A stretch of 6,392 nucleotides of DNA from Micrococcales bacterium (GTDB lineage: Bacteria > Actinomycetota > Actinomycetes > Actinomycetales > Dermatophilaceae), in contig PKWT01000139.1 of NCBI GenBank assembly GCA_003132125.1, forward strand, positions 12,010 to 18,401, given 5' to 3'. This document shows, one piece after another, positions 1-5,605 of this stretch (within the stretch, counting starts at the first letter, position 1; each line of letters opens with the position of its first letter). A program made the position numbers and the translations under genes. The notes beneath the pieces are model-generated. The model worked only from the letters and a program-made list of their open reading frames with translations. It was not told where the DNA came from and did no database searches.

Positions 1-2204
1 CCGGACGTCTTGTCGCGTGATCCGGTGCACGAGACGTAGGCGATGCGGTCAGGCACCTTCCCGTCGCCGGGCCGAAGAATCGTGTTGAACGGACGTGTCG
101 GCGCGAGCAGGCGATCCATCTGCGTGCCCGTGATGACGTTCGCATAGGTGCCGTAGCCGTATTCCGGCTTCAGGTCCGCTGCGAAGAGCTTGTAACCGGT
201 CGAGACGACGACCGCACCGACCGTGAAGTCCGTGGTCTTCTCGCGTTGGTCGAAGTTGATGGCGTCAGCAGGGCATGCCTTGACGCACTCCTGGCACTCC
301 GAGCAGACGCCGCAGTCCATGCAGCCACCGGCGCCGGCCCTCGCCTCTGCCTCGGTCATCGCGGGCTCGAGCTCGCCGAAGTCCGAAGGAGCGGGCGAGA
401 AGGTGGTGCCCGCGACGATGGGCGCCCGGTCGGAGTAGTTCGTCTGGCGGGCCATGACCTCGGTCTTGTCCACCACCCCGAGCAGGTCGTCCAGCGCCGG
501 GAAGATACCGAGCGAACGCCCCTGGACGAAGTTGTCGATGGAGAAGGCGGCACGCCGACCGGCGCCGACCGCCCGGGTGATGTCGCTCGCCCCGGACGTG
601 ACGTCACCGGCTGCGAACAGGTACGGAACCTCTGTCTGCAGGGTTGTCGGGTCGACGGTGATCCGGCTGCCGTTGGCGACATTTGTCAGGTTCTTGAACG
701 GAGCCGTGTCAGGCGCCATCCCGATCGCCGAGATCACTGCCTCGCACTTGATCACGAACTCGCTGCCCGCGACCGGCTCGGGGCGGCGACGCCCCGATGC
801 GTCGGGCTGACCGAGCACCATCTTCTGGCAGCGCAAGCCGCTCACCGCGCCGGAGGTGTCGCTGACAACTGAAACCGGAGCGACGAGGAACTCGAAGGCG
901 ACGCCTTCCTTCTCGGCGTCATCGACCTCGGCGATATGGGCAGGCATCTCCTCGCGACCGCGTCGGTAGGCGACCTTGACCTCGAGCGCACCGAGGCGTC
1001 GAGCCGTTCGTGCGGTGTCCATCGCGACGTTGCCGCCGCCGACGATCACGACGCGCTTACCGGTCAGGTCGGGCGCCTCGCCGAGGCTCACCTGCCGCAG
1101 GTAGTCGAGTCCGGTGAGCACGCCGTCTGACTCTTCGCCCGGCACGCCGAGTGAGGTCGCCAGCGGCGTACCGGTCGCGAGCAGTACGGCGTCGTAGCCC
1201 TCGGCCTTGAGCGCCTCGAGGTCATGCACGGGCTTGGAGGTGACGATCTCGACGCCGATCCCCGTGACGTTGGCGATGTCCAGCTCGACGACCTCCTGCG
1301 GAAGCCGGTAGGTGGGCAGGGCGTGGCGCAGGAAGCCACCGGCCTGGGCCTCGGCCTCCAGGATCCGCACCTGGTAGCCGATGCGGGCAAGCTGCCAGGC
1401 CGCGGTCAGGCCGGCCGGCCCGGAGCCGACGATCGCGACGCTCTTGCCATTCGGCTCTGGGCGGTCGATGCCGGCGTTGCCCAGCTCGTCGTAGTGGCGG
1501 TCGGCGACGAAGCGCTTGAGGCGCCGGATCGGGATAGCCGCCTCGAGGTCCCCGCGGCTGCACTCGCTCTCGCAGGGCGCGTAGCACGCCCGTCCCAGTG
1601 TGCCGACCAGCGGCGTTGCCTCCAGGATCAGCTGGAACGCTTCCTCGTACTTGCCGCTGCGGATCAGCGAGACGTATCCGTGAGCCTTGATGCCTGCCGG
1701 GCAGGTGTCGATGCACGGTGAGGTGCCGGCCCGCTGGATGACGGCCTTCTTCGGCACCGCCTGCGGGAAGGCGATGTATGCGGCACGGCGCGCGACCAGG
1801 TTGTAGTTGAACTGGTCGGGGACCGCGACGGTGCAGGCGGTCTCGCACATGGAGCAGCCGGTGCAGGCTGCCCAGTCGATGAACGTGGGGTTCTCGCGCA
1901 CCTTCGCGTGGAACAAACCGCCGGCGTCCCGTTCAATCCCCAGGACCTCGCTGTAGTTCTTGGTCGTGATGTTGGGGTGGTTGATGGTCGACGACATCTT
2001 CGGGCCGGAGATACAGCTGGCGCAGTCGAGGGTCGGGAAGACCTTGCTGAGCAGGATCATCCGTCCGCCGACGCTGGCCTCTTTCTCGACCAGCAGGACC
2101 TTGTGGCCCATGTCAGCGAGCTTGATCGACGACTCCATCCCACCAATGCCGCTGCCGATCACCATGACGTCGTAGTCCGTCTGCGTTGCTAGTTCGTTGT
2201 CCAT
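1..2204 (-). CDS. hdrA: HdrA-type FAD/Fe-S oxidoreductase with inserted GltD-like NAD(P)H module (partial, C-terminus off the left edge)
   Basis: The reading frame is open from ATG at 2204 to the window edge: 734 complete codons with no stop. GGAG (2211-2214) lies 6 nt before the ATG. Residues 11-22 form a dinucleotide-binding GxGxxG (G17, G19, G22), followed by the HdrA hallmark GGRMILLSKVFPTLDCASC (46-64). A ferredoxin-like cluster site is C114-x2-C117-x2-C120-x3-C124. After the HdrA signature FPQAVP (146-151) the protein switches to a GltD/glutamate-synthase-small-subunit module: cysteines 164, 168, 207, 211 and 215, FAD motif VAIVGSGPAG (256-265), NAD(P)H motif VVIVGGGNVAMD (385-396) and AAGDVTSGASD (531-541). 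A second cysteine group follows (C628, 631, 634, 637, 640, 644), then the HdrA flavin domain resumes (VVVSTGYKLF, about 665-674; C726 in VSCTGSRD). HdrA is the flavin subunit of heterodisulfide reductase-type complexes, which in some organisms bifurcate electrons. Family assignment is firm; substrate, partner and bifurcation are inference. It closes the tusA operon in this window. Confidence 0.9.
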   Translation of the reverse strand, partial: MDNELATQTDYDVMVIGSGIGGMESSIKLADMGHKVLLVEKEASVGGRMILLSKVFPTLDCASCISGPKMSSTINHPNITTKNYSEVLGIERDAGGLFHAKVRENPTFIDWAACTGCSMCETACTVAVPDQFNYNLVARRAAYIAFPQAVPKKAVIQRAGTSPCIDTCPAGIKAHGYVSLIRSGKYEEAFQLILEATPLVGTLGRACYAPCESECSRGDLEAAIPIRRLKRFVADRHYDELGNAGIDRPEPNGKSVAIVGSGPAGLTAAWQLARIGYQVRILEAEAQAGGFLRHALPTYRLPQEVVELDIANVTGIGVEIVTSKPVHDLEALKAEGYDAVLLATGTPLATSLGVPGEESDGVLTGLDYLRQVSLGEAPDLTGKRVVIVGGGNVAMDTARTARRLGALEVKVAYRRGREEMPAHIAEVDDAEKEGVAFEFLVAPVSVVSDTSGAVSGLRCQKMVLGQPDASGRRRPEPVAGSEFVIKCEAVISAIGMAPDTAPFKNLTNVANGSRITVDPTTLQTEVPYLFAAGDVTSGASDITRAVGAGRRAAFSIDNFVQGRSLGIFPALDDLLGVVDKTEVMARQTNYSDRAPIVAGTTFSPAPSDFGELEPAMTEAEARAGAGGCMDCGVCSECQECVKACPADAINFDQREKTTDFTVGAVVVSTGYKLFAADLKPEYGYGTYANVITGTQMDRLLAPTRPFNTILRPGDGKVPDRIAYVSCTGSRDKTS

Positions 2205-2228
2205 CTGTGGCTCCAAGTTCGTTATCCG

Positions 2229-2285
2229 TCAGTGCCGCCCCACAAGCCCGGCGAGGTCTTCAAAAGGCGAGTCCTCGAAGAACAA
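2229..2285 (-). other. Possible 18-codon mini-ORF or coding remnant in the dsrE2-hdrA gap
   Basis: The 134-bp gap between the dsrE2 stop and the hdrA start contains an open frame beginning at TTG (2285) that reads LFFEDSPFEDLAGLVGRH and stops at TGA (2231-2229). The same frame is open back to the TAG at 2324-2322. The residue composition looks protein-like, with two similar FED blocks, and AGGA lies very close upstream of the TTG (2 nt). There is no good start codon with normal spacing and I recognise no family. It could be a tiny leader peptide, the tail of a decayed gene, or chance in GC-rich DNA. Confidence 0.2.
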
Positions 2286-2304
2286 GGTCCTGGCCTGAGT
2301 GGTT

Positions 2305-2341
2305 CTAGATCCTGAGTCGTCCTAGATCCTGAGTCGTCCTA
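2305..2341. repeat. 17-bp tandem duplication just after the dsrE2 stop
   Basis: The unit CTAGATCCTGAGTCGTC occurs at 2305-2321 and again, identically, at 2322-2338. The first three bases of a further unit (CTA, 2339-2341) form the TAG stop of dsrE2 on the minus strand. The preceding 17 bases (2288-2304) match the unit at about 10 of 17 positions, sharing CCTGAGT, and may be a decayed third copy. On the minus strand each copy begins with TAG. It is most simply a slipped-strand duplication in the spacer between dsrE2 and hdrA; a regulatory role is possible but unsupported. Confidence 0.85.
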
Positions 2342-2857
2342 AATGAAGAGGTTGACCCTCGCCTCGTCTGTGTCGCCCAGGTAGCTCGCAACCCCAGCGA
2401 ACTCGAGACCGTCGATGAGCTCCTCTTCCTTGAGCCCCATCACGTCCATGGACATGGTGCAGGCGACCATCTTGACGCCCTGTTCCCTCGCGGAGGCGAT
2501 GAGATCTTCCAGGGGCATGACCTTCTGCTCACGCATCGCCCGTCGCATGAGCTTGGGACCCACCCCGGCGAAGTTCATGTGCGACATCTGCAGGCGTCCT
2601 GGACCCCGGGGCATCATGGTGGAGAAGGCCTTCTGCAGGGGAGTCTTGCCGCTGGTCGCCACCTTCTCGGGGCGCCGTATGGCGTTGAGGCCCCAGAACG
2701 TGAAGAACATCGTGACGTCGTCGTCCATCGCCGCCGCACCATTGGCGATGACGAACGCCGCCATCACCTTGTCGAACTCCCCGCTGAACAGGATGATCGT
2801 CTTTCGTGTCGTGGTCTCCACTGTCTCGGCTTCTCTCTCCGGCTTCTCGTCAATCAT
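2339..2857 (-). CDS. dsrE2: DsrE2-type DsrE/DsrF/DrsH-like sulfurtransferase
   Basis: This is a 172-residue protein. After a charged, glutamate-rich N-terminus (1-18) it has an alpha/beta DsrE-like fold: strand TIILFSGEFDKVMAAFVIANGA (about 20-41), FFTFWGLNAIRR (51-62), and near the C-terminus ACTMSMDVMG (132-141) with the conserved cysteine C133, ending VNLFI as DsrE2-like proteins commonly do. Family members carry sulfane sulfur as a persulfide on this cysteine and pass it to or from TusA; tusA lies two genes upstream in the same operon. The FSTMMPRGPGRL stretch (78-89) is also typical of the group. The start ATG overlaps the flpD-like stop as ATGA (2857-2854) and has no clear Shine-Dalgarno site, so translation is probably coupled. 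The stop TAG lies inside the edge of a tandem repeat. No transmembrane segment is evident, although the strand around 33-58 is hydrophobic. The family is clear; the donor and acceptor are inferred from context. Confidence 0.9.
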   Translation of the reverse strand: MIDEKPEREAETVETTTRKTIILFSGEFDKVMAAFVIANGAAAMDDDVTMFFTFWGLNAIRRPEKVATSGKTPLQKAFSTMMPRGPGRLQMSHMNFAGVGPKLMRRAMREQKVMPLEDLIASAREQGVKMVACTMSMDVMGLKEEELIDGLEFAGVASYLGDTDEARVNLFI

Positions 2858-3282
2858 GATGCGACCGCGGTGATGGGACCCAGACCCGTCAGCGTCTGAG
2901 AGAACTCCCGCATGTAGCCGACGAACGGCTCAGCACACACCGAGCACAGCGCGGCCATCTTCAGCCGCTGGGGAGCGATCCCCTTGGCCTTCATCAGCTC
3001 CTGCGCCTGCTCGATGATCCGGCCCGTCCGTTTCCCGCAGTCGTCCAGGAGTGCGCACTCATCCCCGTCGGAGCCGATGAACACCCCGTCGAGCCCTTGC
3101 TCGAAGGCGTGCAGGATCCATCCGGGTTTGAGCCCGCTGCTGCAGGGGACGCTCATTGTTGAGACCTGGGCCGGGTAGTGCATGTGCCTGCTCCCGGCCA
3201 GGTCAATGCCGGGATCGGAGATGTTGTTCGTCGAGAAGACGAGGATCCTTGGCTTGAACCCAGTCGCGGTAGCAGTGGACAC
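2854..3282 (-). CDS. FlpD/MvhD-like hydrogenase iron-sulfur (delta) subunit
   Basis: This 142-residue protein starts at GTG (3282), 7 nt after the tusA stop, with only a weak purine-rich stretch before it. It matches the FlpD/MvhD family, small iron-sulfur proteins that hand electrons between HdrA and a hydrogenase or formate dehydrogenase in methanogens. Visible landmarks are VPCSSGLKPGWILHAFEQG (45-63), DGVFIGSDGDECALLDDCGKR (65-85) and AALCSVCAEPF (110-120), with cysteines at 47, 76, 82, 113 and 116. The N-terminal strand ILVFSTNN (13-20) has serine, threonine and asparagine where many FlpD/MvhD proteins carry a CxxC-type pair, so this is a variant with fewer cysteines. It sits beside an HdrA gene, as in hydrogenotrophic complexes, but no hydrogenase gene is in the window. 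Its likely role is electron transfer to or from the HdrA-GltD protein, or a redox or persulfide relay using the remaining cysteines. The family is seen; the role is inferred. Confidence 0.85.
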   Translation of the reverse strand: MSTATATGFKPRILVFSTNNISDPGIDLAGSRHMHYPAQVSTMSVPCSSGLKPGWILHAFEQGLDGVFIGSDGDECALLDDCGKRTGRIIEQAQELMKAKGIAPQRLKMAALCSVCAEPFVGYMREFSQTLTGLGPITAVAS

Positions 3283-3289
3283 AGTCAGC

Positions 3290-3550
3290 TCACTTCATCT
3301 TCCGCAGGAACAGCTGCAGGTAGCCGGCGTCGTCGATCGAACCGAGGAAGTCGTGACCCATCTTCTTGCACCACGCGGGCAGGTCCTTGAGCGTCCCGGT
3401 GTCGGAGGCGAGCACTTCCATGACCCCGCCGACAGGGATACTGCCGATGGCCTTCTTGGCTGCCAGGATCGGTCCTGGGCACGAGGTGGCCCGTGCGTCG
3501 ACGACCTGATCGGACTTCAGCTCTCTGAGCTCCTCGACTGCAACTGTCAT
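3290..3550 (-). CDS. tusA: TusA-family sulfur carrier protein
   Basis: An 86-residue TusA-like protein with the family signature VVDARATSCPGPILAAKKAI (16-35). Cysteine 24 in the CPGP motif is the expected persulfide carrier. A second cysteine, C61 (AWCKKMGH), follows the central strand region VMEVLASDTGTLKDLPAW. TusA proteins accept sulfur from cysteine desulfurases or rhodaneses and pass it to DsrE-type proteins, and a DsrE2 gene lies in the same operon. I chose ATG 3550 because AGAAGGA precedes it at ideal spacing (6-7 nt) and it gives the usual short N-terminus. An in-frame ATG at 3589 also has a GAGG about 8 nt upstream and would add 13 residues of histidine-rich, family-untypical sequence. 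This is the first gene of the operon and lies downstream of two TACCCC-NN-GGGGTA palindromes. The cytosolic carrier role is well supported by the motif; partners are inferred. Confidence 0.93.
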   Translation of the reverse strand: MTVAVEELRELKSDQVVDARATSCPGPILAAKKAIGSIPVGGVMEVLASDTGTLKDLPAWCKKMGHDFLGSIDDAGYLQLFLRKMK

Positions 3551-3624
3551 GGTGGTTCCTTCTGAATGGGGCGCGTGACGATGCGCCATGGTGTCTTCCT
3601 CTGCGTCTGGATCGACGCACTAAA

Positions 3625-3651
3625 AACATACCCCTAGGGGTAACCGACCAA
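3625..3651 (-). promoter_or_regulatory. Candidate promoter of the tusA operon, overlapping the palindrome
   Basis: Read on the minus strand, TTGGTC (3651-3646) and TATGTT (3630-3625) resemble -35 and -10 boxes with a short 15-bp spacer that is filled by the palindrome at 3629-3642. A start near 3617 would give a leader of roughly 30 or 70 nt to the two possible tusA start codons. An operator inside the spacer of a short-spacer promoter is a common repressor layout. Both boxes are weak by eye, so this is a proposal only. Confidence 0.3.
3629..3642. promoter_or_regulatory. CsoR/CstR-like operator candidate 1: perfect 14-bp palindrome TACCCCTAGGGGTA
   Basis: TACCCCTAGGGGTA is a perfect inverted repeat centred 85 bp upstream of the preferred tusA start, in the control region of the sulfur-relay operon. 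G-tract palindromes flanked by TA are the recognised operator style of the CsoR/CstR family of copper- or persulfide-sensing repressors. Persulfide sensing would suit a TusA/DsrE2 operon. No repressor gene of this family is in the window, so the regulator is inferred. Confidence 0.65.
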
Positions 3652-3678
3652 GCCCGTCTGAGGAGGGGGCCGGACCCA

Positions 3679-3700
3679 CCGGCCAGACCGCCTGGGCCGG
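3679..3700. other. Inverted repeat in the tusA leader region
   Basis: CCGGCC (3679-3684) and GGCCGG (3695-3700) form a 6-bp all-GC stem around a 10-nt loop. It lies between the two palindromic sites. There is no T-run on either side, so an intrinsic terminator is not well supported. Such hairpins arise often by chance in DNA this GC-rich. Confidence 0.25.
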
Positions 3701-3770
3701 GATTTCGGGCACGCGTTTGGTGATCGTGCGCAAACCAGCCGTGACCTGCAGAGGCCACCACTGATGACTC

Positions 3771-3786
3771 GGCCCTCCCTAGGGCC
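3771..3786 (-). terminator. Possible hairpin terminator downstream of the PLP-enzyme gene
   Basis: GGCCCT (3771-3776), loop CCCT, AGGGCC (3781-3786) makes a tight 6-bp stem with a 4-nt loop, about 43 nt past the TGA stop of the minus-strand PLP-enzyme gene. It could end that transcript before the tusA operon, which runs in the same direction. No T-tract follows on the minus strand. Tail-less hairpins are seen in high-GC actinomycetes, but the evidence is thin. Confidence 0.3.
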
Positions 3787-3798
3787 AAAGGTCCCTAT

Positions 3799-3812
3799 TA
3801 CCCCATGGGGTA
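3799..3812. promoter_or_regulatory. CsoR/CstR-like operator candidate 2: perfect 14-bp palindrome TACCCCATGGGGTA
   Basis: A second perfect palindrome with the same TACCCC/GGGGTA arms and a different central pair (AT instead of TA). It lies 170 bp upstream of the first, only 17 bp past the stop of the PLP-enzyme gene and about 250 bp before tusA. Its flanks are A/T-rich by the standards of this window (CTATTA on one side, CACAAAAGTATTTTC on the other), as expected of a promoter or regulatory stretch. It may be a distal operator for the tusA operon or serve an additional promoter between the genes. Confidence 0.6.
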
Positions 3813-3828
3813 TGTCACAAAAGTATTT

Positions 3829-5532
3829 TCAACCAAGACAGGCTGAGGGCAGGTCGAACCAGCGCAGATGCTCGAAGTCTGCGGACAGCTGGCCTTCCGC
3901 GGGCTCCCCGGATGCCGGCGTGGCCGCCTCGAACGTGGCCCTGGCTTCCGCGAGGTAGCGCTGCAGCTCGGACTCCGGCGCGTGGTCCTGGTGGCGCGGG
4001 TACCGCATGGCGCCGTGGCCGTCATACGTCACCTGGCTCAGTCGCAGCGGAGGCTCCGCCGGCCCCTGACGGTGCCGCCAGAGTCCGGTGCTCGGCTCGA
4101 ACCGGTAGTCGCCCAGCAAGCGCCACCCGTCCTTCGCCACCAGTCGCACGGCCTCGACGATGTAGATGAAGACCGCCTCGGAGATGAAGTAGTTGAAGTT
4201 CACCCGGACCCAACCGGGCTTGATGCCTTCGCACCCTTGGGTGATCTCGCGGTCGAACTCCCGCGACTGGTCCAGGTCGATGCCCAGCAGTCGGTGTCCA
4301 TACGGGCCGGCACAGGAGCAGCCGCCGCGGGACTGGATCCCGAACAGGTCGTTGAGCAGGGCGACCACGAAGTTGTGGTGCAGGTATCGGCCGCTGGGGG
4401 CGCGTACGACGAACGAGAGGATCGACAGGCGCTCGGCCTCGAGGTTGCCCAGGATCTGGATCGACGGCTCCTGCTGCCACGCATTGACGGCACGCCGTAG
4501 AAAGGCTTCTTCGTGCGAACGGATCACGTCCACCCCCACGGCCTGTTTCAGCTGGAACACCAGCCCGGCGCGGATCGCCTCGACGATGGCAGGGGTTCCG
4601 CCTTCCTCGCGCTGAACCGGATCGTCGAGGTAGCGGTGGTCGCTCGGGTTGACGTATGCCACGGTGCCGCCGCCTGGGACGTCAGGGACCCGGTTTCGCA
4701 GCAGCTCGCGGCGCGCGACCAGGACACCGGGGGTGCTGGGGCCACCGATCAGCTTGTGCGGGCTGAGGAAGATCGCGTCCTTGTAGGACAGCGGGTCGCG
4801 CCCCGGTCCGCCATACATCTCGATGTCGACGTAGGGAGCGGCCGCGGCGAAGTCCCAGAAGGACAGCGCGCCATGGCGATGTAGCAGGGCCGAAATGCCG
4901 TGGGCGTCGCTCACGATTCCGGTGACGTTGCTGGCAGCCGAGAACGAGCCGATCCGCAGCGGCCGGTCGGCGTAGGCCACCAGCTCCCGTTCCAGCTGGG
5001 CGGCGTCGATGTGTCCGTCGGCATCCTGGGGAATCACCACCACGTCGGCGATCGACTCGCGCCAGGGCAGCTCGTTGGAGTGGTGCTCGAAGGGTCCGGT
5101 GAACACGACGGGGCGCAGGCCGGCGGGGATGCTGTCGCTGAGGTGATAGGTGTCGTCCAGGTTCGAGGGGATGCGCAACCCCAAGATGCCGACCAGCTTG
5201 TCGATCGCCCCCGTGCATCCTGACCCGGCGAAGATGACCGCAGTGTCCTCGTCCCCACCAACCGCGTCGCGGATGATCGCCCGCGCGTCCTCACGCAACC
5301 GCGTGGTTTGCAGGCCGGTGCCGCTGGACTCGGTGTGGGTGTTGGCGTAGCGGGGCAGCACCTCGTCCCGGATGAAGTCTTCGATGAAGGTCAGGGCCCG
5401 GCCCGAGGCCGTGTAGTCCGCATAGGTCACCCGGCGTGGTCCGTACGGCCCGGGCAGTACCTGGTCGTCGCCGATGACGGACTGGCGGACTCGAGCCAGC
5501 AACGGACTCTGGATCGGCTTACGATCGCTCAT
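3829..5532 (-). CDS. Class-V aminotransferase fold PLP enzyme, cysteine-desulfurase-like (567 aa)
   Basis: This PLP enzyme of fold type I, class V, belongs to the SufS/IscS-like superfamily. Visible features are the phosphate-binding loop GSGCTGAI (103-110), FEHHSNELPWRE (148-159) with H150/H151, the aspartate of SFWDFAAAAPY (D227), the Schiff-base lysine in SPHKLIGGPSTPG (K260), and a cysteine-bearing loop SRGGCSCAGPYG (401-412) where cysteine desulfurases place their catalytic cysteine (C405 or C407). At 567 residues it is clearly longer than SufS/IscS (about 400); the extra length is mostly C-terminal (from about 465), ending RWFDLP near the terminus. Cysteine desulfurases release sulfur from cysteine as a protein persulfide and can load TusA, encoded just downstream on the same strand, so it may feed the relay; an isomerase, lyase or aminotransferase role is also possible. 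ATG 5532 is the only start before the upstream in-frame stop; it has no Shine-Dalgarno site and may be leaderless. The superfamily is sure, the reaction is not. Confidence 0.9.
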   Translation of the reverse strand: MSDRKPIQSPLLARVRQSVIGDDQVLPGPYGPRRVTYADYTASGRALTFIEDFIRDEVLPRYANTHTESSGTGLQTTRLREDARAIIRDAVGGDEDTAVIFAGSGCTGAIDKLVGILGLRIPSNLDDTYHLSDSIPAGLRPVVFTGPFEHHSNELPWRESIADVVVIPQDADGHIDAAQLERELVAYADRPLRIGSFSAASNVTGIVSDAHGISALLHRHGALSFWDFAAAAPYVDIEMYGGPGRDPLSYKDAIFLSPHKLIGGPSTPGVLVARRELLRNRVPDVPGGGTVAYVNPSDHRYLDDPVQREEGGTPAIVEAIRAGLVFQLKQAVGVDVIRSHEEAFLRRAVNAWQQEPSIQILGNLEAERLSILSFVVRAPSGRYLHHNFVVALLNDLFGIQSRGGCSCAGPYGHRLLGIDLDQSREFDREITQGCEGIKPGWVRVNFNYFISEAVFIYIVEAVRLVAKDGWRLLGDYRFEPSTGLWRHRQGPAEPPLRLSQVTYDGHGAMRYPRHQDHAPESELQRYLAEARATFEAATPASGEPAEGQLSADFEHLRWFDLPSACLG

Positions 5533-5538
5533 GCTGGG

Positions 5539-5544
5539 AGCGTA
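5539..5544 (-). promoter_or_regulatory. Candidate -10 box for a leaderless transcript of the PLP-enzyme gene
   Basis: On the minus strand TACGCT, which fits the actinobacterial TANNNT pattern, is followed by six bases (CCCAGC) and then the ATG at 5532. That spacing would place the transcription start on the A of the start codon. The absence of any GGAG-like site before this ATG agrees with a leaderless mRNA. No convincing -35 is visible. An alternative -10, TAACAT (5601-5596), lies next to the third palindrome and would give a leader of about 57 nt. Confidence 0.35.
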
Positions 5545-5605
5545 TGCCGGTTGGTCACCGGCCGCCGGGGCTGGGAGCCGGGACCAAGGACCCTTATGTT
5601 AGGAA

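Noticed and set aside
246..872. 208-codon plus-strand open frame opposite hdrA
   Set aside because: It is antisense to clear HdrA/GltD motifs, has no recognisable domain, and long antisense frames are expected in GC-rich coding DNA.
1222..1848. 208-codon minus-strand frame within hdrA
   Set aside because: It overlaps hdrA in another frame, is dominated by arginine and proline, and crosses the conserved GltD region, so it is a shadow frame.
2305..2341. Tandem repeat as a CRISPR or mobile-element end
   Set aside because: The copies are directly adjacent without spacers, there are only two full copies, and no transposase or terminal inverted repeats are nearby.
3679..3700. GC-only hairpin as a riboswitch or attenuator
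   Set aside because: It is a single 6-bp stem with a loose loop, no T-run and no conserved riboswitch core; chance is enough to explain it.
3285..3788. 167-codon minus-strand frame covering tusA and its leader
   Set aside because: It runs out of frame through tusA and its composition is arginine- and glycine-rich without any motif; the TusA frame with CPGP is the real gene.
3868..4500. 210-codon plus-strand frame opposite the PLP-enzyme gene
   Set aside because: It is antisense to conserved catalytic sequence, including the RGGCSCAGPYG loop, and shows no domain or ribosome site.
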